From Ferrimonas futtsuensis DSM 18154 (GTDB lineage: Bacteria > Pseudomonadota > Gammaproteobacteria > Enterobacterales > Shewanellaceae): a DNA stretch of 64,000 bases. Within the stretch, counting starts at the first letter, position 1; the number at the start of each line of letters is the position of its first letter. The notes beneath the pieces were generated by a model. The model worked only from the letters and a program-made list of their open reading frames with translations. It did no database searches and was not told the origin of the DNA. The DNA lies in assembly GCF_000422645.1 (NCBI RefSeq), contig NZ_AUGL01000018.1, positions 1-64,000 on the forward strand. Reading direction: 5' to 3'. Position numbers and translations under genes: made by a program. This document shows, in pieces, positions 1 to 10,566 of this stretch.

Positions 1-1
1 C

Positions 2-3000
2 AGCGATCCGGTGATCCGCACCATCGAGGTGACCACCGCCGACGGCACCACCCATCAGGTGCAGGTGACCATCAACGGTGCTAACGAAAAGCCCATCGCC
101 GAAGACGACTCCTACCAGGAAACTCAGCTGTTCCATGAGTCTTTTGAGAACTTGGCCAATACCAACTCCTGGACCATAGTGCGAAGCGATGAAAGTGGTA
201 CTTGGGACTTTACCCATGGCCTGGAGATCCAGCGGGATGGCTTGCTGACCGAGGCGCCAGATGGCAACTACTATGTGGAGCTGGACCCCAACGTCAACAC
301 AGCCATCAGCACCAGCATCAATACTGCAGGCCAGGATGCAGTGCGGGTTGAGTTCAGTTATAACCCCCGCTGGGACGGCAACTCTTCGTCCAACATGAGC
401 TTCACCGTGGGTGACGCCACCTATACCGTCACTGCCAACGGTGAAGTGGTTCCTGCGGATCAGGGCGTGACCATTGAGGGGCCTGATACCGACGGCTGGT
501 ATCGTGTTTCCGGTGAGTTTGATGTGGATGGCGACAGCGTTGATATCGCTTTTGCCGGAACTGGCCGTTCAGATTCCTATGGTGCTTTGCTGGACGACAT
601 CTCAGTCATCGGCCTCCAGAATCCTTCTCTGGAGACCCAGGAAGACACCAGCGTTGTCATCAATGCGGCTGAGCTGCTCTCTAATGACAGTGACCCGGAA
701 GGCGATGCCATCACGATCATTTCGGTTGAAGCAACCGATGACACTCATGGCACGGTAACCCTCGATGACGATGGCAATATTCTGTTCATCCCGGCGGAGA
801 ACTTTAACGGCACCGCCACCTTCCGCTACACCATTGAGGATGAGCACGGCGCTACCGACACCGCCATAGCCACCGTGATTGTCCATCCGGACAACGACGC
901 TCCTGTTGCCGATGACGACCGCTTCACCGTGGCCGAAGATGGCAGTATTGGCCTCAACCTGATTGGCAATGATACTGACGTCGACAATGATGCCCTGAGC
1001 CTCAAGTCCATCAATGGCGTTGAGCTGACACCGGGCACGGCTCAGGATATCGCCGTCACCAATGGCACGGTTCGTGTCGCCGCCGATGGCTCTCTGAGCT
1101 TCGAGCCTGCAGACAACTACCACGGGCCAATCAGCTTCGATTACGTGGTGGCCGACGGCCAGGGCGGGGAAGACACCGGCACGGTGCGCGGCACCGTGAC
1201 ACCGGTTACCGATGCGCTTAGTGACGGTGATGAGCAAATCAGCGGCAACGAGGATCTCACACAGTCCGGTAACCTGCTGGATGTGAACGATGTGGACAGC
1301 AACAGCCACTCGGTGGTGAGCTTCCAGGTGAATGGCCACAACTACACCGCCGGCCAGGTTGCTACCATCGCAGGTGTGGGCACCCTGCTGATCACCAGCA
1401 ATGGCGCATACAGCTTTGAGCCTGAACAGCACTATCACGGTGATGTGCCCAAGGTGACCTACACCGTGGTGGACAACAACGACGCCACAGACATTGACAC
1501 CTCCACCCTGGAGATCACCGTCAATCCGGTCATCGACCCGCTGACCGACGCCAGTGAGAAGGTGAGCGGCAACGAAGACACCAGCCAGATTGGAAATGTG
1601 CTGAATGTAACCGATGCCGACAGCAGCGATCATTCGGTCACTCAGTTTGAGGTGAATGGTGATACCTACACTGCGGGAGAGACTGCCAACATTGCCGGTG
1701 TCGGCACGCTGACCATCGACAGCGATGGCGGTTACCGTTTCACTCCGGCGACCAACTATCACGGCAATGTTCCCGAGGTGACCTACACCGTCGTGGACAA
1801 CAACGATGCCAGTGACACCGATAGCTCGACTCTGGAGATCACCGTCAAACCGGTGACCGATCAGCTGAGTGATGGCGATGAGCAGATTGCGGTGACCGAA
1901 GATACCCCGAGGTCTGGCAATCTGCTGAACGTGACTGACTCTGACAGCAGCGAGCACTCGGTGAGCCAGTTTGAAGTGGATGGCCATATCTACACCGCAG
2001 GCCAGGAAGCCACCATTACAGGCATTGGCACCCTGACCATCGACAGCAATGGCGACTACCGTTTCACCCCTGTGGCCAACTATCATGGTCCGGTCCCGAC
2101 GGTGAGCTACACCGTGGTGGACGACAACGATGCCAGTGACGTTGACACCTCCACACTGCAGTTGACCGTTGCTGCGGTGAACGATGCGCCCGTGTCTGAG
2201 GACTTTACCATCGAGGCAGATTTCACCGACCCCGAGGTGAACAGCATCCTCATTAACTTTGGCGTCGACAACCTGGGCGACAGCGCCATTGATGGTGGTG
2301 AAGTGTCCGATGTGGAGGGCAACCCCACTCATATTCAGCTGAGCTCTCTGCCCACTTCAGGCACCCTGTTTGTCATCAGCGACGATGGCAGTCGCACCGA
2401 AGCCGAGGTGGGTAAAGTCTATGCCATGGATGAGCTTCGCTACGAGATGGCCCCTGGCCTGCCTGGCCAGGTGATGCTCGGCGAGCCGTCTGAAGGTACT
2501 GCCAGCTCCCTGGATCACTGGGGCGAAGCGATAGGCGGTTCCAGCAGTCGCCTCTTTACCTTGGATAACTCCGATGTTGCTATCAGGATCACTCCCGTTG
2601 GCGGAGAGCTTGAACTCATCGGTGGCAGGTTGGCCAACCATCAGGGCGGCGGATTAGGCGTGGGTCGTGGTGGTGAGCTTAACAGCAATAACGAAGCCAT
2701 TAACTTCTCCTTCTACGAGCCTGCATCTGGTTCTGACAGCGAGCGAGGGGTCCCGGTCAATGAGGTGAACATCACCCTGACCGGTCTGGGAGGCTACTTC
2801 GTGCCTGGACACGCCATGGCCGGTCGAGCCACCATCACGGTGCTGGACACCGATGGTAATCCCATCGATTCAAGCAAGCTGCTGGTGACCACCACTGACG
2901 ACGCAAACGGCACTCAGGACGTGGTGTGGGATGCGGCCTCCAACTCCTATCACGTGTCCAACAGCGAAGAGGCGAGCAGCGGAGATCTGACTGAACAGAT

Positions 3001-4993
3001 CCGCATCATCGTGACCGACCCCACTATTCAGATTGGCTCAGTGGAAGTGGGCCATGCCGGCACTGGCAGCTTCGAGGTTCGCAACCTGTCCGTTGGCGTG
3101 GATTACAACGACAGCTTTGATTATCTGCCCGTGGAAACCGACGGTAATGGCAACGTTACCCTGGTCGGTGGCGACATTGTCGATGGTCAAGGTCAGTCAA
3201 GCACAGTGATCATCAACACCAAGACCCAGTCGGAAAGTGTCGTAGCCATCGACGATGCAGTGACGACCCAGGAAGACACCGCCATTGTGGTTGATGTGTT
3301 GGGCAATGATCTGGGCGGAAACGCAGCCACTCTGACTGTGACCAGTGCGACCGCCTCTCATGGCAGCGTCACCATCACCGAAGATGGCAGGTTGTTGTAC
3401 ACGCCGGATGAGGACTTCAGTGGTTCTGACACCATTTCCTACTCCATCAGCAATGGGCATGGCGGGGTGGATAACGCCACGGTGGCAGTTACTGTGGATC
3501 CTGTGGCCGATCCCGTCGATGAAGCTTCTGTGCGGGTGCAAATAAGTGATGCCGTTGAGTTTAACCTGCAAGGCGCATCGAATGGTGGCGACTCGGCCAT
3601 CAGTGACTCCGGCATCAGGATAACCACAGAATCCGGCGAACTGCACTTCAGCAATGGACTGGGCCTGGGGGTTCGCTCGCTTGGCGGTAATGGGGAGGAT
3701 CGAAACCGCATCGATGTCGGTGAGGTGGTGACCTTAACCCTGCCAGTGGCCATGCACAGTGTGGATGTGGGCATCAAGAACACCAAAGGTGACACCCTGC
3801 TGCTGAGCTCTGACGACGTCAAACTGGATACCAGTGACCCGTCCAATGTGGCCATCTCCGGTCAGATTGACGGACAAAACGGTCATAAAGACGTGTCTCC
3901 CGCTGGCAGCGTTGTGCTGGAAGTGACGGGCCTCACCAGTGATGGACAAACTCAGTCTATCTCTCAAACGGTCCGCATCGCGGCGGATGGTTCCTGGCAG
4001 TTTGACCTGGATCTCTCCGGCCAGTTCGACACCATCACCTCCACTGAGCTGACCTGGAGACTCGACGGTTCCTCTTGGGGCAATGGCGCCAATCAGAGGC
4101 TGTCTATGGAGGTCAGCGAACCCATTGGCAACCTCTCTTTCTCGGCGGCCGCATCTAGCTTCAACGGCTATCAGATTCAAGATATTGAGTTTGGCATCGG
4201 TGAGCAGAGTGCCTCCCACACCTATCAGATTGATGTGGATGCGACCCTCTCCGATCTGGATGGCAGCGAGACCCTGTCGGCGCTGCTCCTGGGCGGATTC
4301 CCGGAGAACTCCGTACTCAGAATTGTCTATCAGGACGGCACAGAGGCGACCATCGAGGCGAGTTATTCCAACTACATCGATGGCGATGCCTTCGTATTGG
4401 ATCCCTCCCTTCTCGGGAACAATTATGAGGAGGGAAGTTTCGTTGACGGCATCTACCTGGTCACCGAGCAGCCACTTGAGAACAACTTTGAGCCTACCGT
4501 GGTTGTCGAGACCAAGGAAAGCAACGATGAGACATCGGTGACCATCATCGGAGATCGGCTGGACGATACCCTGATCGGAGAGGCTGGAGACGATCTTCTG
4601 ATCGGTGGTGAAGGAGACGACATCTTAACCGGTGGCTCAGGGGCCGATACCTTCAAGTGGCGGCCGGGCGATGCCGATGGCTCCACCGACACCATCACCG
4701 ACTTCAATCCGTCAGAGGGGGATGTGCTGGACATCTCCGAGGTGCTGACCGGCCTGGAGGAGCAGGATGAGATCAGCGATTACCTCAATGCCACGGTCTC
4801 CGAAGATGGCCGTGACCTGTTGATTGAGATTGATCCGGTGGTCGGCGGTCCCACGGGACTCACTGTGAGTCTGAAGGACTATGCCGGTGACAACAACATC
4901 ACCGCGGACGGCGCCTCTGGCACCACCTCGGCGGCCGATGAGCTGAATCGTTTGCTGGAACACAGTAACACCAACGATCCGGACATCATCTGA
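2..4993 (+). CDS. Giant type I secreted adhesin (LapA/BpfA-like), C-terminal part, 5' truncated
   Basis: The reading frame is open from base 2, so the start and N-terminal retention module lie outside the window; about 1,660 residues are visible. The first residues end a VCBS-type repeat (motif [12 protein letters not shown]). Then come a jelly-roll-like segment (about nt 125-610), cadherin-like/VCBS modules with the APVADDD signature (about nt 620-1200), three near-identical 108-residue repeats (nt 1211-2182), further Ca-binding-type modules, another cadherin-like unit (about nt 3250-3510) and a short RTX tract rich in GGxGxD-type turns (about nt 4540-4660). The end has the type I secretion C-terminal pattern (ADTFKW, then [17 protein letters not shown]). 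Acidic composition and domain order fit a cell-surface biofilm adhesin exported by the LapB/LapC/TolC-type genes that follow. Family assignment is firm; the ligand is unknown. Confidence 0.9.
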   Translation, partial: SDPVIRTIEVTTADGTTHQVQVTINGANEKPIAEDDSYQETQLFHESFENLANTNSWTIVRSDESGTWDFTHGLEIQRDGLLTEAPDGNYYVELDPNVNTAISTSINTAGQDAVRVEFSYNPRWDGNSSSNMSFTVGDATYTVTANGEVVPADQGVTIEGPDTDGWYRVSGEFDVDGDSVDIAFAGTGRSDSYGALLDDISVIGLQNPSLETQEDTSVVINAAELLSNDSDPEGDAITIISVEATDDTHGTVTLDDDGNILFIPAENFNGTATFRYTIEDEHGATDTAIATVIVHPDNDAPVADDDRFTVAEDGSIGLNLIGNDTDVDNDALSLKSINGVELTPGTAQDIAVTNGTVRVAADGSLSFEPADNYHGPISFDYVVADGQGGEDTGTVRGTVTPVTDALSDGDEQISGNEDLTQSGNLLDVNDVDSNSHSVVSFQVNGHNYTAGQVATIAGVGTLLITSNGAYSFEPEQHYHGDVPKVTYTVVDNNDATDIDTSTLEITVNPVIDPLTDASEKVSGNEDTSQIGNVLNVTDADSSDHSVTQFEVNGDTYTAGETANIAGVGTLTIDSDGGYRFTPATNYHGNVPEVTYTVVDNNDASDTDSSTLEITVKPVTDQLSDGDEQIAVTEDTPRSGNLLNVTDSDSSEHSVSQFEVDGHIYTAGQEATITGIGTLTIDSNGDYRFTPVANYHGPVPTVSYTVVDDNDASDVDTSTLQLTVAAVNDAPVSEDFTIEADFTDPEVNSILINFGVDNLGDSAIDGGEVSDVEGNPTHIQLSSLPTSGTLFVISDDGSRTEAEVGKVYAMDELRYEMAPGLPGQVMLGEPSEGTASSLDHWGEAIGGSSSRLFTLDNSDVAIRITPVGGELELIGGRLANHQGGGLGVGRGGELNSNNEAINFSFYEPASGSDSERGVPVNEVNITLTGLGGYFVPGHAMAGRATITVLDTDGNPIDSSKLLVTTTDDANGTQDVVWDAASNSYHVSNSEEASSGDLTEQIRIIVTDPTIQIGSVEVGHAGTGSFEVRNLSVGVDYNDSFDYLPVETDGNGNVTLVGGDIVDGQGQSSTVIINTKTQSESVVAIDDAVTTQEDTAIVVDVLGNDLGGNAATLTVTSATASHGSVTITEDGRLLYTPDEDFSGSDTISYSISNGHGGVDNATVAVTVDPVADPVDEASVRVQISDAVEFNLQGASNGGDSAISDSGIRITTESGELHFSNGLGLGVRSLGGNGEDRNRIDVGEVVTLTLPVAMHSVDVGIKNTKGDTLLLSSDDVKLDTSDPSNVAISGQIDGQNGHKDVSPAGSVVLEVTGLTSDGQTQSISQTVRIAADGSWQFDLDLSGQFDTITSTELTWRLDGSSWGNGANQRLSMEVSEPIGNLSFSAAASSFNGYQIQDIEFGIGEQSASHTYQIDVDATLSDLDGSETLSALLLGGFPENSVLRIVYQDGTEATIEASYSNYIDGDAFVLDPSLLGNNYEEGSFVDGIYLVTEQPLENNFEPTVVVETKESNDETSVTIIGDRLDDTLIGEAGDDLLIGGEGDDILTGGSGADTFKWRPGDADGSTDTITDFNPSEGDVLDISEVLTGLEEQDEISDYLNATVSEDGRDLLIEIDPVVGGPTGLTVSLKDYAGDNNITADGASGTTSAADELNRLLEHSNTNDPDII
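1211..2182 (+). repeat. Three tandem 324-bp (108-aa) repeats inside the adhesin gene
   Basis: Units begin at 1211, 1535 and 1859, exactly 324 bp apart. Each carries the series GNED or TED, then GN(L/V)L(D/N)V, HSV, YTAG, GTL, YHG, YTVVD and STLEITV. Protein similarity is high while DNA has diverged moderately, so these are old tandem duplications kept in frame. Confidence 0.85.
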
Positions 4994-5003
4994 GTACCCT
5001 GAG

Positions 5004-5032
5004 GAGCCTCTCTGGCTGCATCTGAGAGGCTC
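5004..5032 (+). other. Perfect hairpin just after the adhesin stop codon
   Basis: Arms GAGCCTCTC and GAGAGGCTC form a 9-bp perfect stem with an 11-nt loop, 10 nt after the stop codon. No U-tract follows, so it is not a classical intrinsic terminator. It may be an mRNA 3'-end or processing hairpin that separates adhesin expression from the secretion genes downstream. Confidence 0.5.
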
Positions 5033-5141
5033 GCTCAGGCAAGGATTCAGGGGGCTGGGCAGCAGGGCTGTCCGCAGCTTTTTACTGGGGCAGAGGGGAG
5101 CTCTGCCATCAGGCTAATAACAGAAAAATTTGTAGGGAACT

Positions 5142-6434
5142 ATGAAACTCCGACTCATTTCAATACCGCTGTTCCTCTCTTGTGGAATGGCGCTTCAAGC
5201 TCAGGCTGTCACTCTGCCAGAGGCCGTTTTCAAGGCACTGCAACACCATCCCGATGTGAGGCAGGGCCAGGCTCGTGTCGAAGAGGGGGAGTGGCAAACT
5301 GAGGGCGCCAAGGGCGGCTATCTGCCGACGGTGGAAGTGACCGGTGACTGGGGCTTTGAGGTGGTGGACAACAACTCCACCCGCAGCCGCGGCGAGGAAC
5401 ACGACACCTGGCGACGCAATCAGGTGGGGTTTGAGGTCCGTCAGATGTTGTTCGATGGCTTCAGCACAGAGAATAATGTGGATCGCACCAGCTCCTTTAC
5501 CCAGGCTCGCCGCCATGAACTGGACGCGACCCTGGAAAACCTGGCTCTCTCGGTCAGTCAGGTTTACCTGGAGGTTCAGAAACAGCGACAGCTGCTGGCG
5601 CTGGCCGAGCAGATCCTCAGTAATCACCAGACCATCTATGAGCAGATCAAGAGCCGGGTCGATCGTGGCGTGGGGACCTCTTCCGACCTGTCTCAGATCG
5701 AGAGCCGGCTGAACAACGCCCATGCCAATGTGTTGTCTGCCCAAAACAACCTGATCGATGCAGAGACCCTGTACCAGCGCCAGGTGGGCGAGTTAGCTCC
5801 TCAGAAGATGGAAGAGTTCGGCATCAGTTCCACTGTGCTGCCTACCAGTCTGGATCAGGGGCTGAAGATCATGCTGGAGAACAACCCCACCCTGGCGGCG
5901 GCCCGCTCAGACATCGAGGAGACCCGCTTCCAGCTTAAGGGCACCAAGGCATCCAACTATCCTGAGTTCGACCTGGTCCTCAAAGGCAACTACGGCGACA
6001 ACCTCAGCGGCATTCGCGGCCTGAACAACGACTATCGTGCCGTGGTCGAGATGCGCTGGAACCTGTTTAACGGTGGCAGGGACAAGGCATCGACCCGCCA
6101 GGCTGCCAAGCAGCTGGACCAGGCGTTCGCCATCTCCGATGACGCGACTCGTCAGGCGGAGCAGGGGCTGAGACTGGCCTGGGTGGCCTATGACGTACTT
6201 GGACGTCAGCGCAATTTCCTCTCTGGTTACAAGAAAACCACCATCGCCACCCGCAATGCCTACCGAAAGGAGTTCAACCTGGGTAAGCGCACCTTGCTGG
6301 ACATGCTGGACTCTGAGAACGAGGTGTTTACTGCCGGTCAGAGCTACATCCAGGCCGATTACGACTATGAAGCCTCCAAAGTGAGGATCCTCAACGCGAT
6401 GGGACAACTGAACGAAACGCTGGGAGTGCGCTGA
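5142..6434 (+). CDS. TolC-family outer membrane channel of the adhesin type I secretion system (LapE/AggA-like)
   Basis: A 430-residue protein with a signal peptide (hydrophobic ISIPLFLSCGMAL, probable cleavage near residue 22-23, QAQA). It has two outer-membrane-efflux repeats: the first includes GVGTSSDLSQIESRLNNA (around residues 170-190), the second GKRTLLDMLDSENEVF (around residue 385), the usual TolC coiled-coil hairpin signatures. Length matches TolC/LapE proteins. It should form the trimeric outer-membrane duct used with the ABC exporter (10567) and adaptor (12756). It stops 2 bp before the ompA-family gene, so the two are probably translated from one mRNA. The equivalent Shewanella gene is called aggA. 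Confidence 0.9.
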   Translation: MKLRLISIPLFLSCGMALQAQAVTLPEAVFKALQHHPDVRQGQARVEEGEWQTEGAKGGYLPTVEVTGDWGFEVVDNNSTRSRGEEHDTWRRNQVGFEVRQMLFDGFSTENNVDRTSSFTQARRHELDATLENLALSVSQVYLEVQKQRQLLALAEQILSNHQTIYEQIKSRVDRGVGTSSDLSQIESRLNNAHANVLSAQNNLIDAETLYQRQVGELAPQKMEEFGISSTVLPTSLDQGLKIMLENNPTLAAARSDIEETRFQLKGTKASNYPEFDLVLKGNYGDNLSGIRGLNNDYRAVVEMRWNLFNGGRDKASTRQAAKQLDQAFAISDDATRQAEQGLRLAWVAYDVLGRQRNFLSGYKKTTIATRNAYRKEFNLGKRTLLDMLDSENEVFTAGQSYIQADYDYEASKVRILNAMGQLNETLGVR

Positions 6435-6436
6435 TC

Positions 6437-7495
6437 ATGAACAATAAAACCAAACTGACTGCCGTGGCGGCGCTGACCGCCGTGGCGATGAGCGCCTCCG
6501 CCTGGGCCGAAGAGGGAGTGATGCAACCCAGCCAGGGCTGGTTTGTGGGCGCCCAACTGAAACACGCCGAGTTTGATGGCGATCGCAAAGACGCCAATGG
6601 CAATGAGATTCGCCGCGGCACCCTGGCCGGGCTGGAGCTGGGCTTTGATTTGTCAGAAAAGTTCGCCTGGAGACTCACCGCCGCCAATGCGGATCTGAAC
6701 TCCGACGGCGCCGGTGAAGATGAATCTGGCATGTGGTACGGGGCGGATCTGCTGTACCACATCAACGACAAGCGCAACTACTTCATCCTGGGGGCGGACT
6801 ACATCGACCTGGACAGCGAGGCGACCAAAGCTGCCCACCTGGGTTTCGGCATCCGCTACAACATGACCCCCTCCTGGGTGCTGACTGGCGAGGCCATGGT
6901 GCATCAGGGGTTCGATGAGGGCTACTCGGACTTCACCGCCGGCCTCGGCATCCGCTACTACTTTGGTGGTCACAAGCCAGAGTCCAAGCCGGCGCCGGTG
7001 GCGCAGCTTGCGCCGGTGGCCGTCGTCGATACCGACGGTGACGGCGTAGTGGACTCCCTGGACGAGTGCCCCGCCACTCCGATGGATTACGCCGTCGATC
7101 AGTCCGGTTGCACCCTGTACCGCGAGGAGACGGTCTCCAAGCGGCTGATGGTTAATTTTGGCAATGACAGCGCCCAGGTGCCCTCCGAGTCCAGAGAGGA
7201 TATCCAGGAGCTGGCCGAATTCATGGAGAAGTACCCTCAACTGAATGTGGTGATTGAAGGGCATACCTCCTCCGTTGGGGCCCAAGCCTATAATCAGCAG
7301 CTGTCAGAGCGCCGCGCCAATTCGGTGTCTGAGATCCTGATTCGTGACTATGGCATCGACGCTGCCCGGGTTTCCGCCAAGGGTTTCGGTGAATCCAACC
7401 TTCTGCTTAAGGGCAGCAGCGAAAAAATCCATGCCGCCAATCGCCGGATTATGGCAGTATTGTCGGTAAACGAAAAAGTCGGAATTCGAAAGTAA
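6437..7495 (+). CDS. OmpA-family outer membrane protein in the adhesin operon
   Basis: A 352-residue protein with a clear signal peptide ending in SAWA. An N-terminal eight-strand beta-barrel segment (about residues 30-185; YYFGG near its end) is followed by a Pro/Ala linker, one thrombospondin type 3-like Ca-binding repeat (DTDGDGVVDSLDECP) and a C-terminal OmpA peptidoglycan-binding domain (about residues 225-345; VVIEGHTSSVGAQAYN and LSERRANSV). It lies between the TolC-like and LapG-like genes, a position also seen in Shewanella Bpf loci. It probably anchors or stabilises the envelope around the adhesin, but no specific role in adhesin retention can be read from the sequence. Confidence 0.9.
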   Translation: MNNKTKLTAVAALTAVAMSASAWAEEGVMQPSQGWFVGAQLKHAEFDGDRKDANGNEIRRGTLAGLELGFDLSEKFAWRLTAANADLNSDGAGEDESGMWYGADLLYHINDKRNYFILGADYIDLDSEATKAAHLGFGIRYNMTPSWVLTGEAMVHQGFDEGYSDFTAGLGIRYYFGGHKPESKPAPVAQLAPVAVVDTDGDGVVDSLDECPATPMDYAVDQSGCTLYREETVSKRLMVNFGNDSAQVPSESREDIQELAEFMEKYPQLNVVIEGHTSSVGAQAYNQQLSERRANSVSEILIRDYGIDAARVSAKGFGESNLLLKGSSEKIHAANRRIMAVLSVNEKVGIRK

Positions 7496-7509
7496 ACTGG
7501 AATGCGTAG

Positions 7510-8214
7510 ATGGCGCATTTTGGGTCGTCATCTATGCATTGGTCCAGATACACCTGCCTTATTCTCCTGATACTCTGGGTCGGCTTGTTACAAGCCGGCC
7601 AGGGGCTGGACTTCTCAAAAATCGGCGCCTTTCTTAAATCCAATTACGGCACCGAAGCCTACGAACGAGGCCTGCAGTGGCAACAGCTGCTGGATAAATA
7701 TCAAACCCAGCCCAAGCAATCGCAATTAGAGGCGGTCAACGATTTTTTTAACCAGCTCACTTTTGCCGATGATCTCTATGTCTGGGAGCAGGAGGATTAC
7801 TGGGCCACGCCGGTGGAGTTTATTGGCCGCGGGGCCGGCGATTGCGAAGACTATACCCTGGCTAAGTATTTCTCCCTGGTGGAGATGGGGTTTCCGGCGG
7901 ACAAGCTGAGGCTGATGTATGTTAAGGCCGTGGAGTTTAACCAACACCATATGGTACTGACCTACTACCCGAAAAAGGGGGCCGAGCCTCTGGTGCTGGA
8001 TAACATTGACCCGAAGATCAAGCCCGCAGGTCAGCGAAAAGACCTTATTCCTATCTACAGTTTCAACGCCGATTATCTCTGGCTGGCGAAGGCCAGGGGG
8101 GGCGGTAAGATGGTGGGGGGCTCGGAGCGCCTCAGCCTATGGCAGGATATTTTAACCAGGCAATCGGAATATCTGGTACCCGAGGGTTCGGCGCAACAGG
8201 ATAAACAACAATGA
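7510..8214 (+). CDS. LapG/BpfG-like periplasmic transglutaminase-like cysteine protease
   Basis: Member of the bacterial transglutaminase-like cysteine proteinase family (234 aa). The catalytic triad is visible: Cys112 in GDCEDY, His147 in HHMVLTYY and Asp164 in LVLDNID; the 17-residue His-Asp spacing matches what I recall for Pseudomonas LapG. An N-terminal hydrophobic segment (LILLILWVGLLQAG) serves as signal peptide. In Lap systems this Ca-dependent enzyme cuts the N-terminal retention module of the adhesin and releases it. The gene overlaps the next one (LapD-like) by 4 bp (ATGA), so translation is coupled. An alternative in-frame ATG lies at 7534; neither start has a strong ribosome site. 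Confidence 0.92.
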   Translation: MAHFGSSSMHWSRYTCLILLILWVGLLQAGQGLDFSKIGAFLKSNYGTEAYERGLQWQQLLDKYQTQPKQSQLEAVNDFFNQLTFADDLYVWEQEDYWATPVEFIGRGAGDCEDYTLAKYFSLVEMGFPADKLRLMYVKAVEFNQHHMVLTYYPKKGAEPLVLDNIDPKIKPAGQRKDLIPIYSFNADYLWLAKARGGGKMVGGSERLSLWQDILTRQSEYLVPEGSAQQDKQQ

Positions 8215-10106
8215 CGCTTTATCGACAACTTCTTATTTTGCTCTGGACGACACTGCTTATCTCATTGGTGGCGGTGGTGGCAGTGAATTTCCGGGCCAGT
8301 TCAGAGTCCCTGCAGGCTCAATTACACACCAACACGGAAAATGCGCTCACCTCATTGGGGATGAGTGTATCGCCCTATTTGGACCCGGTTGATGAAACCC
8401 TGGTGGAAGGCACCCTGAATGCGGCATTCGATGGCGCCTTTTACAGGAAGATGAGAATTGAACTGTACGCCGTGGACCGGGTGTTCGAAAGGGAGAACCG
8501 CGCCAATCCGCAGGGGGTTCCCTCCTGGTTTATCGCCCTGTTTCCCTTCCCCCCTGTGGTGGCTGAAGCGCCCATTACCACAGGCTGGACCGAGTCGGCC
8601 CTGGTCACCATCGAGGGACACCCTGGTTTTATTCAGCAGCAGCTGTGGCAGATCACCTTCCAACTGCTGCTGGTCTACGGTTCCCTGTTCCTGGCGGCAG
8701 CCCTGTTCGGCTCCTGGGGCATTCGACTGCTGATTCGCCCCCTTAATCAGATAGAGGCCCAGGCGAAAGCCATCGAAGCCAGAGACTTTGATCACCGCAT
8801 TCCCCTGCCCAAGACCCGGGAGCTGAAGCGGGTGGTGCTGGTGATGAACAATTTGATGAAGATCCTGCAGGAGCGTTTTGCCAGCCATGCACGGCAGTTG
8901 GAGACCATGAGGGTGAAGCTGCAGCAGGATGGGGAAACCGGCATTGCCACCCGCCAGCACCTGGTGAATGAGCTGGAGGCTAACATTGCCGATCCCGACA
9001 AGCACGGTGCCCTGGTGATGCTGCGTCTGCTGGAAGCCGAGAAGATTCGCAAGAGCTTTGGTTACGGCACCTGGAGCAAGCTCCTCGAACAGTCCATAGA
9101 GTCGTTGCAAGGGGCCTTTGGCTCAGGGGATGTGGTGGTAGGTCGCATGTCTGAGGCTGAACTGGCCCTGTTGATCCCCACGGTGCCCAGGGCCGATCTG
9201 TCCGCCGAGCTACAGGCGCTCAGGGAGAGACTCTCTTCCCTGAGGCAGGGGGGCATTGCCCCACAGGACGCCATCTTCTTGTTGGCCGGGACCACCATAT
9301 TGGCCGATGACACCAAGGCCAGTGTATTGACCCGCAGTGACAACCTGCTTTCTGAACTGGCGGCCACAGGGGTCAACCTGGCCAAATGGGCCGATGATAT
9401 GCCGGCCGGATCGCTGAGAACCGGCCAGGAGTGGGTGGCCCTGCTCCGTGAGCGCATCGACACTGGCAAGCTCCATCTGGAAACCCAGGGGGTGTTCTCC
9501 GAACTGGGGGGAGAGGCGATCCATCATGAGGTCTATGTGCGGCTGCTGGATGAGTCCGGCGCCAGAATGCCTGCCGGGGCCTTTATGCCGGTCATCGAGC
9601 AGTTTGATCTGGGTGTGGCCCTGGATATGTCGGTACTAAAGAAGGTGTTGTCCGCTCCGCAAGGGGCGCCGCAGGCGCTGAATATCTCGCTCTCCTCCAT
9701 GGGGGACACCCGCTTTGTTGGTCGTCTCTCCTCTCTCAACAAGGAGGAGCTGGGGCGGGTGGTGATCGAGGTGTCTGAGCAGCAGCTTAAGAGAGACAGG
9801 GAGTTGGTGGAGAGCTTTATTCAGATCCTCAACTCCCTTTCCATCAAGTTCGGCTTCGATAATGTCGGGGCCACAGGAATCGGTCTGGACTATGTGACCG
9901 GCTTAAAGCCTGCCTATCTGAAGGTGGCACCTGGACTGTGTCGGGGGGCTGACGAAGAGAGCCTGATGTTGGTTACCGGAATCTGTAATACGGTGCACAA
10001 CCTGGCGGTGCCTGTGTATGCCACCGTGGTGGAGAACCAGGCTCAGCTGGAGAAGCTGCAGCAGACTGGCATCGATGGGTTCCAAGGCTACATCAATAAA
10101 GGCTAG
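8211..10106 (+). CDS. LapD/BpfD-like inside-out c-di-GMP receptor (degenerate GGDEF-EAL)
   Basis: A 631-residue inner membrane protein: TM1 (about residues 5-25), LapD-type periplasmic domain (about 26-150), TM2 (about 150-172), HAMP (LIRPLNQIEAQAKAIEARD), degenerate GGDEF (about 235-390) and degenerate EAL (about 400-631). The GGDEF signature is replaced by GRMSEAE and the EAL motif by HHEVYVRL, so cyclase or phosphodiesterase activity is not expected. This is the hallmark of LapD, which binds c-di-GMP through the dead EAL domain and sequesters LapG in the periplasm. The last residues (IDGFQGYINKG) match the EAL C-terminal pattern. It overlaps the LapG-like gene and ends 21 bp from a convergent small gene. 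Confidence 0.93.
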   Translation: MTLYRQLLILLWTTLLISLVAVVAVNFRASSESLQAQLHTNTENALTSLGMSVSPYLDPVDETLVEGTLNAAFDGAFYRKMRIELYAVDRVFERENRANPQGVPSWFIALFPFPPVVAEAPITTGWTESALVTIEGHPGFIQQQLWQITFQLLLVYGSLFLAAALFGSWGIRLLIRPLNQIEAQAKAIEARDFDHRIPLPKTRELKRVVLVMNNLMKILQERFASHARQLETMRVKLQQDGETGIATRQHLVNELEANIADPDKHGALVMLRLLEAEKIRKSFGYGTWSKLLEQSIESLQGAFGSGDVVVGRMSEAELALLIPTVPRADLSAELQALRERLSSLRQGGIAPQDAIFLLAGTTILADDTKASVLTRSDNLLSELAATGVNLAKWADDMPAGSLRTGQEWVALLRERIDTGKLHLETQGVFSELGGEAIHHEVYVRLLDESGARMPAGAFMPVIEQFDLGVALDMSVLKKVLSAPQGAPQALNISLSSMGDTRFVGRLSSLNKEELGRVVIEVSEQQLKRDRELVESFIQILNSLSIKFGFDNVGATGIGLDYVTGLKPAYLKVAPGLCRGADEESLMLVTGICNTVHNLAVPVYATVVENQAQLEKLQQTGIDGFQGYINKG

Positions 10107-10127
10107 TGTTCAGATAAGCGCAGCGGC

Positions 10128-10484
10128 TCAGATGAGGATCTCATCCTTGTCTGAGTCGGCAATCAGTGTGGAACTGGTGCTCAATGTGGAGAGGGCTTGT
10201 CGCATGGAGCGCCGTTCAAGCAGTTTTTGCTGGGCAGCCGGGGGCAGTTCAGTAAACTGGATCAGGTCCTTATTGGTCAGCAGATCGATAAGATCCTCCA
10301 GAACCCGGATAAAGGCCATGTCACTTTGTGAGAGCGCGGAATACTCTTTACCCTCTTCATGGTTACGCTGAAGAAAGGCGTAAACATCAGGGTGGTCGGA
10401 GGGCAATTGCTCCTGATCCGCAAAGAGGGCGGTGTCGGAGAGAGACTGAATGTCACCCTGCGGATTGCGTGTCACATAAAACAT
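10128..10484 (-). CDS. Small conserved protein of unknown function, opposite strand within the adhesin locus
   Basis: The ATG at 10484 (MFYVTRNPQGDIQSL) is chosen because AGGACAG sits just upstream; a longer reading to 10520 lacks support. The 118-residue product is acidic, mostly helical and has no signal peptide or membrane segment. It resembles a small family often mislabelled 'tryptophan synthase subunit beta-like' in Shewanella and Pseudomonas relatives; that name has no functional basis in the sequence. It interrupts the adhesin operon: convergent with the LapD-like gene and divergent from the LapB-like gene, with only 82 bp for both promoters. Confidence 0.7.
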   Translation of the reverse strand: MFYVTRNPQGDIQSLSDTALFADQEQLPSDHPDVYAFLQRNHEEGKEYSALSQSDMAFIRVLEDLIDLLTNKDLIQFTELPPAAQQKLLERRSMRQALSTLSTSSTLIADSDKDEILI

Positions 10485-10566
10485 GGACTGTCCTGTTTTA
10501 AAAAGTGTTAGCATCAGCAAAAAGTATATGTAAATTTCGGCAAAAACAAGCGGCTCATATCCTTAT

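Noticed and set aside
1211-2182. Assembly artefact or mobile repeat in the adhesin
   Set aside because: The repeat copies have diverged at DNA level and keep frame and domain boundaries, as expected for natural adhesin repeats.
602-2332. A 576-residue minus-strand open frame opposite the adhesin repeats
   Set aside because: It mirrors the codon bias and tandem repeats of the plus-strand gene, has no ribosome site and gives a repetitive His/Val-rich product. Similar long antisense frames opposite lapC (12786-13994), prfC (22012-23469), nupC (25232-26737) and caiA/caiB (53362-54744, 54488-55801) were dismissed for the same reason.
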